Source of the DNA: Neostapfia colusana
Taxonomy: Eukaryota; Streptophyta; Magnoliopsida; Poales; Poaceae
DNA length: 64,000 nucleotides
NCBI GenBank assembly: GCA_030760725.1
Contig: JASWHV010000011.1
Span: 10,379,501 to 10,443,500, forward strand
Reading direction: 5' to 3'
This document shows positions 23,156-33,422 of the stretch, in pieces. The notes under the pieces were generated by a model. That model was not told where the DNA came from. It was given only the letters and a program-made list of their open reading frames with translations, and made no database searches. A program made the translations under genes and the position numbers. Numbering within the stretch: the stretch's first letter is position 1; each line of letters opens with the position of its first letter.

Positions 23156-24713
23156 ACAGTGTCGGCCGGCGAGCTTCTTTTTCCAATCACTTATCTTGCA
23201 ACACATCACCTAGCCAGACAGATTTCAACCCCGTGAAACCTTAGCTACAATCATTCTACGGTATCGACATCCATAGAAAACTTGTGCGCCAGCTTGTCCT
23301 GGAGCTCACCGCGCAAACCGTTCCTAGATTCGTCCCTTGCACGCAACAAATTTAACAGTTTAGTATTGGAAGCTCAAATTGGGGCCCGATTAGGTCTAGG
23401 GAAAATTCGGGAGAATCATCACGTGAGAGCTCAAACTGGGTTTGGAAATCGCATCTAGGGATCCTTGCGCCCCTCCTCAATCAAAAACCGGCAAGAAAAA
23501 ACCACCAGAACCCTAGGTTCACCGAGGTGTAGTTCAGCTGAAGAGGGGGTCGCCGGTGAGATCCGGTTTGCCGGCCTTTCGGGTCCAACCAGTGTCCATG
23601 CCAAGCTTCCGGAGGCTGCCCTGAACGTGGTGACGCGGTTAGCGCACGGAAAGGGTGGCCGGAGCGACAGGAACACGTTGCCGATGAGGTGCAGTGGCAT
23701 AGCGCTCGTCGCTGGTGAGCTACGGTGGTTGCACGTTTGCAGCGATGTGTCCATAGTGTTGAGTGTCCAAAACTAGGTGGGGGGCTGCGAGTTTCAATGT
23801 CACCGGCGAGCTAGATCCCCGGGAACGCCGACCTCGTCGGAGCTCCTGTGGCTCGGAGCGGCGGCGGCGCGAGGTTGAAGATGACCTGGGTCCCATGTGT
23901 CAGTCACAGAGCGGAGGCGTGCAATGGGTTAGTTTAAACTAAAAGCACGGGGCCCACTGTCAATGTCTGTTAAGGAGCGGCAAAGAATTTCTGTAGGAAA
24001 ATAAATCAGGAATCGGCCAAACTTTAGAAATCCATAACTTAGCGTAGACTTATCCAAATTTAGTGAACCAAATTTTTGTTGGATTCAGCTCTCTGCGTAC
24101 TATCCAGCAAAATAAGTTTCATTCCTTGAAACACATTCTTTTTCCAGAATTAGTTCCCTAAATTTGAAAATGTTGAGACTTTTAACTGAAGATCCCCTTT
24201 GTGGAAAATTTTCAAATTTGGCTAGGATGTTCATTTTAATATCCTTCGTTCTCATGCCAAATTTCAGATCCATCCGAGTTCATTAAGTCCACCTAATGGT
24301 GTGATTAAGTGAATTGACCTAGAGAAAATGGAAAATGTTCAGAAACATTTTCTGAATTTCCTCTGAACTTAATCAGCCCATAACATCCTCTAGTATTCAC
24401 CAAATTATATGAAACCAACTCCATTAGAACCATTTTAAACTCTAGTTTCCAGACAATAATGGTTTGATCCATGAAAATTACTGGAAATCTTTAGAAGCTC
24501 TAGTAAAGGCCATTTAGACATTTATTTATGTAGGGCTCAAATGAGCTCTACATCAAATAGAATTTGGCTAAGTCTCTGTTTTGGTGGTTACTAAGCCACA
24601 GTAAAAATATCATAGACAAAAGGGATCTCCAGCTAGAGTTATGGTCTTCATATATTGAATTCAACACATCTTGCATTAAATTTGACACATATAGTTAATT
24701 TGATTACGTGTAG

Positions 24714-25923
24714 TCGTTGAAAGCTAGGAAGCCCGGGAGATCTTGGATTTCATCCCTCTGGAGGAGAACGTAACCACTGACCAGCAGCAACAAGGCAAGC
24801 TCTGGTTTGCATTAAAAAATTTTATCAAGTGTTTGTTTTATATTCACTTAGATTGAGGTATGTATGTGCATTAAGTTTAGGATGGTTGAAACCCTAATTG
24901 CATAACCAGATTATCCTAAATAGAGTGAGGGTAGTGTCTAAGTTCTCGAGTAGAATATGCTTTGCTTAATGTTCATAGGCTTCGGTACAAGTCGAGTAGT
25001 TGGAATCTACTCTCGAGTATAGGATTTGCCACATACGGGATTGGTTCGAGATGTGAGATAACTCTAGTAAAAAAATGAAACTAGACAGGGGTGTAGGACG
25101 CAGCAAGACGAAGTCTTGTGCGCGTAGCCCTGCCTGTGTTGATTGAGGACCGATTCGTGTGCGGCCCCGTTGAACAAGTTTGAATGTACCGAAGGCAGAT
25201 CGGATATATGGGGTCCAATTAACATAATGTAACCTATACCTCCGGGCGTCGATCGAGGCATAGAGCACCGATTTGTAGGTGTAGGTTGAGGGAAACAAGG
25301 TGGAAATCCGCTAACAGGCATAGAGATATGCTCCGTATAGGGAACCTCATGCTCGTTTGGGTGGGACCGGTTCGATGTTTGGGCTGTTTGGTGAAAGGTT
25401 GTACTGTACCACATCGGTTGAGAATGCTGTTGCAGCTCCAAGGATGGGCGTACGTGACGTGCTATTCGGGTATCCCTGCAGGTGTATATCGAGTTGATTC
25501 GCCGTCCCTCACGGTGATGAGTGCCGCTTGTTCACAGTGTCGTGACGTAGTAAATTTAGGGAACGATTGTGATGAATTACTGCTGTTATGAATAAATTGT
25601 AATGCTACATGTGCGCCACCAAATATTGCTCACTAAATTTCAGATTTATAATCCTTTAACTTGTGGCTAAAAGATGAAGTAAAGATGAACTTGTAGGCGT
25701 GTTCTTTGCTGCAAACTTCCATCCTACCTTTGGTATGACATGGATGTAGAGTTTTCTTGTGTAGGAGAGTCGGATAAGACATGCTGAGCCATCGTGCTCA
25801 CGGTTGCTTTTATGAGTGTTTGCAGGTGAGGGGTACCCCACTGACTCGGAGTACGGGTTCACCGGCAAGGGCTATCCTCCATCGGGAATGACGGCTGTGT
25901 GGAAGTCGTGCACGCAGCCCTGA
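24714..25923 (+). pseudogene. putative spliced LTR gene in E2 5' LTR, exon A with one stop
   Basis: Exon A is 24714-24794 (81 nt) after GTGTAG, with donor AAG/GCAAGC. The 1031-nt intron has branch-site candidate CTCAC with its A 25 nt before the end of TTTGCAG. Exon B is 25826-25923 (98 nt) ending TGA. The frame continues through the join as Gly. Exon A shares L-D-F and T-T-D-Q-Q-Q-Q-G with E1. It has a TAG at codon 4 of the exon that the 3' LTR copy lacks, so this is decay after insertion. Exon B reads T-D-S-E-Y-G-F-T-G-K-G-Y and ends S-C-T-Q-P. Confidence 0.45.
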
Positions 25924-26076
25924 ATCTGAAGTGTAGATAGTGTGGGTTGTCCGTAGGGCCGGACAAACGACTTTTGCTAGTTAGGGTTAGGCGTGAGTTG
26001 TATAGTTCATTAGGCTGCAGTTAAACTGTGTAAATTAGTTGTAAACTGAAGGTTTGTACTACTTTTGTACAAATTC

Positions 26077-26082
26077 AATAAA
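26077..26082 (+). terminator. poly(A) signal AATAAA in E2 5' LTR
   Basis: Located 154 nt after the exon B stop; the 3' LTR has AGTAAA at the same place. Confidence 0.45.
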
Positions 26083-26113
26083 TTTGATTTAATACATGTT
26101 TTCCTTATCTCGT

Positions 26114-27882
26114 GTAATACATGGTTATCACCTACACTCAGTTAAGCGGTAAGGTACGCCACCAAAAGCGGTAAATTTCGGTTAGCTCCCTCATGCAAGG
26201 AGTGTAGCATGAGATGTTCTGTTCAACAACGGAGGAAAGTGAATATGTTTTCTAAGACTCTTCATGCCTTAGAGACATATGAACAGCACTAGCCTCCAGT
26301 GCTCAAACCCAGGGGCAAGAGGAGGAGACCTCATTGTGTGGTTTGTAACACGAAGTATGTGCTCTAGGACTTCTTATGGTCTATGGGGCATACCAAAACA
26401 CTGGTCCACTGGTGTGCTTAATTGCAAAGGTGTGAAGCCCTCCGTTGGGTGGTGAATAACCCGGCCATATACCTTGAGACGTGGCTTCACTCAATGACGA
26501 CCGTATGGCAATGATATGGGCGTATGTATTTAATTTCAAATATGAACCTGCCTAAAATGACAAGCCATTTGAGTGAGTCATTATTGAGTGTCCTTCTGCA
26601 GGTGCTAACCACATACATATTTCATGTAGTACACATTTGTGAGAGACCGTCTTTAGTTTCACGATTGAGTCGTATATGCCGGTATAATCCGGTTAAGATT
26701 TTTCATTTTGTGAGGAACGTACTACCGACATATAAGAATCAGGATTGAATTGAAAACAACTTTGGAAAAGGAACTAATATAACCAATTTTAGTTCTTAGG
26801 ACTCTTGTTTAGAAGAAAAATTTAGAATTGGAGTAGTTCATCTTAAGGAACTTGAAAAACAGAGTGTTCTGTTTCTGGCAGGAACTTTGCTATACATTGA
26901 CAGAGCATAACTCACAGGTTACTTCACCAATGGGGGTGTGGGATATATATATGGAAATAAGTTTAAGTTCTCTTCAACTTTGTTGTACACTCCCAGAACA
27001 GAATCACACATCAAACTGGTTGAAATTCCAGATGAGTGTAAACTCTCCAGAACCAGGACAGAGTCAAAACTCTCTCTGGACGGTTCTGTTTCTAAAGCAT
27101 AACTTTCTGTAGAAAAATCTAAAATAGTTATAGGATAGATTGTTTGAAATATTAGGAGATGTGTTTCATCTTTGTAATTCAAAGTTTTTGCAGTTGCTGT
27201 ACTGAATTCATTGGAATTTTGAGTTGAAGACAGCAATTTTCAAAGGAGGTGCTGTCAAAATTCTTCCAGGAATTCTGTCCCCTTTTAGTTATCGTAACTT
27301 TTTATCCAGAGCTGATATGGAGGCAAATAAATACTCATCGGAAAAATACTGTAGTTAACTTCAACTTTGATATGCAACTTGAGTTATGGAAATGCAAAGT
27401 ACCAGGTAAAATCTGGGATAAGTAGAAGCTGGTCATTCTGGGCAGAGGGATGAACAGTTGAACTCATTTGAGGAATTGTTGTACCTATTGGGGTTTTATT
27501 ACAATCAATGGTGTATGACATACTCATGAGTTGTTATCTTCAACTAGTGAAGGATTTGAGTATATTACCTACTCAAGTTCTTTTTACTAGAGACCATGTT
27601 TGTGTCGTATTGGAGATAAAAGGGTAACATAAGTGATGACAAAGTGAGATTAACTTCTCGTAGTGACCAAATCAAGTTGAGATGAACTTCAAATGAGGAT
27701 GTACATCAATTTGTATTTCACTATTATGTATTTGGTCTGATAATAGTATAGCTTGTGCAAAGTTATTACATTATCCATGTCAGCGATGTATCGCATTTTT
27801 ACCGTCATTATGCTTTACTGCTATTTTATGGACTGCATGGAGTATGCTGTGGGGCTGATTTGATTGTCGTCATTGTTGCAGG
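26114..27882 (+). other. E2 leader, with candidate 3' splice site at its end
   Basis: Matches the E1 leader in parts, but starts internally because the primer site and adjoining bases are deleted. It ends CTGAT, 23 nt ending TTGCAG, then G and the gag ATG (27883). No extra ORF is present. Confidence 0.7.
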
Positions 27883-30800
27883 ATGGTTCGTACCCGGGCC
27901 ACGCACAAGGTCAGAGTCTCGAGTCAACAAGGGGGTGATGACTCCCAGCTACTTGCCTACGACAACACCCCGCAGCAGCAACCACCACCTCCGCCTCCGC
28001 TTACGCTAGCGGATGTGATATCGGCGCTGGTTGGCTCTCGTGAGGAGCATACTGACCTGCTCCGCATGATAGTCCAGAATACGTTCCAGGCGGGGACACA
28101 TCAAGAAAGGGGGCCTCGTGAGCCCCACGTCAATACGTACTCGGATTTCATGAGTACGCATCCTCCAGTATTCACCGATGCGGTGGAACCTCTGGAGTCC
28201 GACAATTGGCTGCGACAATAGAGTCCAAGTTCTGGCTGCTCCAATGCACGGAGCGGCAGAAGACTCTCTCCGTGGCACAACAACTTCATGGTGCCGCCAG
28301 TGCTTGGTGGACAAATTATCTTGCACCACAACCTGCTTGCCACGCTGTTGAATGGCAAGAAATCCAGGAGGCGTTCCGCGCCTATCACACACCTCCCGGT
28401 AGGATGAAGAGAAAGTGATAAGAGTTCTTGGAGCTGAACACAAGGCGGGAGGAGTGCCCATGACTACTCCCGCATCATCAACCACGGGCGCAGTATGTGT
28501 CGGACTACATCTCCACAAATGATAGAAAGCACGAGCAATGCTATCGGGGTCTGAATCCCGAGATGAAGACTCAGCTCACGCAATGCAATCGCGGCACCTT
28601 CGACGACCTCTTCAATGCCGTGATTCTCCAAGAGGATGCTCAGCGAGAGTTTGCAGCTGAGCAGAGGAAACATAGCGCTCCACAGAGCAGCAGGGGTGGA
28701 GCTCCCCAGAAATACCGAATGGTGTATCGGACACCATCTTGCCAACAGTGGCATCCACCGGCACGACCACAACAATTTGCGGGTCGTCCTTATCAACCAT
28801 ACCCATTCCGACCGCCGATGCCACCACCGCGACCGCAACATCAGCAACAGCAGCAGATGGAACCCCGGGAGTTTCTACAGCAACAACGTGCATCGGGATT
28901 CCTTCCACCGGTCAGCGGAGGACCGTCATGCTACACATGCTTCACGTGTGGCCAGGCCGGCCATTTCTCCAAGGACTGCCCACAGGGGAAGCAAAGAAGC
29001 GGGCAAGCCCAATATCAGGGCAGTACTCGGGGCCGACCACGGCCCAAAAAGGGATATCAGCGACCCGGGAACGTTCATTACCTCGACAAAGAGAACATCC
29101 CAGAAGGAGAGACCGTGCTGGCGGGTACGTTCACTCTCAACGATCGAGCAATCATCATTTTATTTGATTCGGGTGCAACCCACAGTTTCATAAGTGCATC
29201 ATATGTGGCTAATCATCAACTGCAAGTCTTCCCAACTGATTACTCATATATGATTTGCTCACTTGGAGGGAAGTTTTCAGAGTATGATGATTCTGAAAGC
29301 CCCACTGTGCTTGGGTAGGAAGATATATCCCACTACTATGATTATCCTTGAGGGACAAAACATTGATGCAATCTTAGAAATGTAATGGCTAAGCTACCAT
29401 GGTGCTGTCCTGGAAACTCTATCACAGACGGTTCATCTGAATTCTTCGTTTCACCATCTGCATTCAATCTTATTAGACAGCCCTGTCCAGGAAGTTTCAG
29501 TGGCCTATCATACTGAAGCTCCCAAGTTGGATGACATCACCGTAGTCTGAGAATACCCCGATGTGTTCCCGGATGATCTCCCGGGCATGCCACCTTAACA
29601 GGATTTTGAATTCAAGATTGAACTTGCACCCGAGACAACACCAATATCGCGGAGACCGTATAAGATGGCTCCGAATGAGCTGGCTTAATTGGAGGAACAG
29701 TTCAATGACTTGTTGAGTAAAGGTTTCATTAAATCGAGTTCCTCGCCATGGGGATGTTCAGCATTGTTCGTAAAGAAGAAAGATGAAACCTTGAGTTTGT
29801 GTCTTGATTACCAACCGCTCAACGCCGTCACCATCAAGAACAAATATCCACTGCTCTGTATTGATAAAAATTCGGGTGGAGGATATCCCAAGGACGGCAT
29901 TCTCGATGAGATATGGACTATATGAATATCGTCATATCTTTTAGTCTCACCAACGCCCCGGCACATTTCATATACATCATGAATGCAATGTTCATGCCGG
30001 AGTTGGGCAAGTTTGTGGTGGTGTTCATAGATGAAATTTTGGTTTACTCCAAGTCAAAAGAAGAACACTCCAAACACTTGCATATCGTCCTTCAAGATTG
30101 CGGGACCATAAGCTCTATGCCAAGTTCAGCAAATGCAAGTTTTTGATCAGCCAAGTGCCATTTTTGGGACATATCATCTCAGCGGAAGGCATTGCGGTTG
30201 ATCCAAGCAAGATTGAACATGTGCTGAAATAGAAAGCACCCACTTCTTTCCATGAAGTCAGAAGCTTCCTCTGTTTAGCGGGATATTGGTTCATCCCAAT
30301 CTTCTCCAAGCTCACTGAACCGATGACTGAATTATTGAAGAAGGGGACGAAATATGTTTGGAACTCACAATGTGAAGGAGCGTTCCAAGCATTGGTGAAG
30401 CATCTCACAACAGCCCCGGTCTTAGCTCAACTGGACATGACCATGCCTTTCGACATATATTGCGATGCGTCCGGTATCAGTCTTGGCTGCGTGTTGGTGG
30501 AAGAAGGACGGGTGGTCGCGTATGGCCCACGCCAACTTCGAAACCACGAGCAGCACTATCCAACTCATGACCTTGAGCTCGCTGCAGTGGTATTGGCGCT
30601 GAATATGTGGAGACACTATCTTCTGGAAAACATGGTGCATCTCTACACCGACCACAAGAGTTTAAAGTATATCTTCATCCAGAAGGACCTGAATATGAGG
30701 CAAAGGAGGTGGTTAGAATTAATGAAAGACTATAAGATTGAGATTCATTAACACCTCGGCAAGGCAAATGTGGTTGCCGACGCGCTGGGTCAGAAATCAC

Positions 30801-31700
30801 ATGTCCATAACCTCACTATTACACCGATAGAAGAGGAAGAAGCGAGGTTATACTTGGTTCCATATGGATCACTCCACAACCTTGCTCTCATCCCTACAAT
30901 TACGTAGGATATTATTGCAGCTCAGAAAATTGACAAAGACATGGCACATCTCCGGAGATGGATTGACAGCGGGGATATCAAATGTTTCCGGAAGGATGAT
31001 GAGGGGACGCTATGGTTCACTGACCGCATAGCCGTACCCCGGAATATGGAGCTGAAGATCCTAGATGAAGCTCACTTGTCTAAGTTTTCCATTCATCCGG
31101 GCAGCAATAAAATGTACCAAGATTTGAAGAGTAAATTTTGTTGGACACGGATGAAGCGGGAAATTGCAAAATATGTATCCGAATGTGATACGTGTAGATG
31201 AGTGAAGGCTGATCATATGAGAAAATCAGGGGCTGCTCCAACCCATGAAAATTCGAGCCTGGAAATGGGAAGATGTGAGCATGGATTTCATTGTGGGACT
31301 GCCATGACTTTTCACAAGCATGATTCCATTTGGGTAATCGTTGACCGGTTAACCAAGTCGGCTCACTTAATTCCCGTGCATACAAATTACCATGCTAGCA
31401 AGTATGTGGAGTTGTACATTGCAAAAATCTTGTGCTTGAACAGAGTACCCAAGACAATAATCTCAGATTGAGGTGCAGTGTTCGTGGCTCATTTCTGGAA
31501 GCAGTTGCACGCTTCTTTGGTACCAAGCTGATTAGAATCTCTGCATATCACTCTCAGACAGATTGACAAACTGAGAGGGTGAATAAAGTGTTAGAAGACA
31601 TGCTGAGAGCGTGTGCCATCCACAATGGTAACAATTGGGATGATCATCTACCATTGGCGGAATTCTCGTATAACAACGGCTATCATGCGAGTATCAAGGT
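27883..31700 (+). pseudogene. gag-pol: E2 gag-pol, first part, heavily decayed
   Basis: Starts MVRTRATHK, aligning with E1 from its first residue. Recognisable in order: Gag core; zinc knuckle C-F-T-C-G-Q-A-G-H-F-S-K-D-C (about 28936-28980); protease DSGATHSF near 29167; RT; RNase H (30323-30751); integrase zinc site and core up to 31700. Breaks include a 1-base loss near 28210, stops at 28417, 29316 and 29686, and an in-frame-scale deletion near 29865 that removes the RT segment holding the first catalytic Asp. The RT signature reads F-I-D-E instead of F-I-D-D, and TGA follows the integrase S-D pair. The frame is then split by E3 and resumes at 54139. Confidence 0.92.
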
Positions 31701-31774
31701 TGTGAGACCTATGTGTGCTGAATACATTGGCTTTGACAATAAAAGTTTTGAATACTACCAAAATACTTTTTTAA

Positions 31775-32035
31775 CAAGGTCCGACTCTAGGTCCGAGCTC
31801 CTGCAAGGTCCGACGATAGGTCCGACGTAAGGTCCGACTTGCTTTGTCTAGGTCTGACTTATTTTGGCTAGGTCCGACTTGTTTTTGCTAGCTCCGATGC
31901 TAGGTCCGACTTGCTTTTGTAAGTACCGTGCTAGGTCCGACTAAGCTTTAGTAAGCTCCGGTGCTAGGTCCAACTAGCTTTGGTAAGCTCCGGTTCAAGG
32001 TCCGGTTAGCTTTGGTAAGGTTCGGAGCTTGATTG
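31775..32035 (+). repeat. degenerate short tandem repeats rich in TCCGAC and TCCGGT
   Basis: Units of about 20-33 bases repeat the pattern CTAGGTCCGACT followed by a T-rich stretch and sometimes AAGCTCCGGTG. At least seven CCGAC cores are present. The array recurs at 52540-52800 in the 3' LTR and reversed in S2. Confidence 0.8.
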
Positions 32036-32751
32036 CAATGGTTCTGCTTTTAACTTGCAATGTTTCGAACTTGATTTACTCTTATGGAAAGTTTGCTTAG
32101 TATTATTTTACTAAGTTTTTGGTGTGTTTTGGTGGATGGCTGATATCATTTTGCTATGGTTTACAACATGCTTATGTGAGGTGCTCACGTAAGATGTTGT
32201 AGTTTCGGAACTAACGAGAGTCAAGTCGAGGACTTGTGCTCATAAGTATTGGTTGTTTATTCATGTGCAGGTGTTGCTTGAGTTCAAGACATGGCTGGTG
32301 ACGGGATCCATTGAACTAGTCTTAGGGAGAAGATGAGGTTCAACAACCAAGTTCGGGAGGAATTGTGGTTGAGTTGATCGGGAGGTTGCGCAGTATGTTT
32401 GAATCAAGAACAATGCATATGATGTGGCTACATGGTTCCAAGGCGTGATGAAGAGATGTGGACGTAAAGAATTGGTCGGAAAGGTCCAACCGACTAGGTT
32501 ATGGACTCAGGCTGCGGCTGAGTCGTGTTTGACACAAATATGGAAAGTTTTGAGTTGGTTATGATAGGATTTCGTGTGGGTCACAAATTTGAGTTGTTTT
32601 CGGAATGTTTGGGATGTTACTAAGGTGTTTGGAAGTCTTAAGATTGTTTCTATCTGCGTGTAGAAGAGTATTGAGCAGTATTGGAAAGTTACAGTTTGAA
32701 TCCAAGTAGGAGTAGCAGTCCTAGTTTAAATTGGGTTGGCCTTAGGGCTGG

Positions 32752-32759
32752 TATATAAG
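32752..32759 (+). promoter_or_regulatory. TATA box of E3 5' LTR
   Basis: GGTATATAAGCAAGGGAGGC; the 3' LTR has TTATATAAGCAAG (53531-53543). Confidence 0.65.
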
Positions 32760-33362
32760 CAAGGGAGGCCAAGGCTTGTGGGTACACGACTTTGGGGCTG
32801 TTCCTCTTGTGTTTTGATAAATATAATTCATATTCTAAAGGAACTTTTGTGCCTTGTTCGTCCGACTTGTTTCAGACAAGTTTTTCTCGTCGAGTTTCTG
32901 TTCAGCACTACCTTGCTTCGGTGGTTTTATCATAACTCGAGTTTTACAGATCCAATTGATGTGATTCTTTTTGGGTTGTCTTCAAAACTTGATTATCTAT
33001 CATCTGTGAAAATTTCACGGTCATTTAATTTGTGGTTTCTGATCTACACGATTTTCTTTGCAGTATTCCAGAACTGTTTTTCTCGCGTAGGACAGATTGA
33101 CCTTTGTTCGATCTTTCGATCGTAACTCGAGTTTCTCTCAACGGATTTTCATGATTCTTGTTGTGACATCTTTGTGACTTGATTCTCCACAATCTATACT
33201 AGTTTTGTCACAGTTGAGCACGTTTAGATTAGTCACACACATGGTTTCTTTAACAGATCGGTTTTCTGCTGAGGGATGTTTTGTTGCTTCCACTGAAAAG
33301 TTTTTATCTACCATTCACCACCCCCCTCTGGTAGCTTTACACGTGTACTTCGATCCTACAAT

Positions 33363-33375
33363 TGGTATCAGAGCC
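33363..33375 (+). other. E3 primer binding site, tRNA-iMet
   Basis: TGGTATCAGAGCC two bases after the 5' LTR end. Confidence 0.93.
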
Positions 33376-33422
33376 AGGTTGCTCTAATATTTGTGATTTG
33401 CACGTGTTTTGACTAATCATCA

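Larger units (their letters stand above)
22387..26113 (+). repeat. E2 5' LTR, last part deleted
   Basis: Aligns with 54838-57145 plus 60458-61914. Around 26113 the match ends: the last 70-odd bases present in the 3' LTR (including the terminal hairpin) and the primer site are missing, and leader sequence follows directly. Confidence 0.88.
31701..33360 (+). repeat. E3 5' LTR (1660 bp)
   Basis: Matches 52465-54138 throughout. Begins TGTGAGACC and ends CGATCCTACA, next to the primer site. Contains a short-repeat array (31775-32035) and a TATA box at 32752. Confidence 0.95.

Noticed and set aside
24794..24812. GT donor a few bases after exon A instead of the GC donor
   Set aside because: It would leave a different phase and join exon B out of frame in E1, E2, E4 and S3; the GC donor is in frame in all four.
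31775..32035. Repeat array considered as a CRISPR-like or satellite array
   Set aside because: Units vary in length and sequence, there are no regular spacers, and the array belongs to both LTRs of a copia element.
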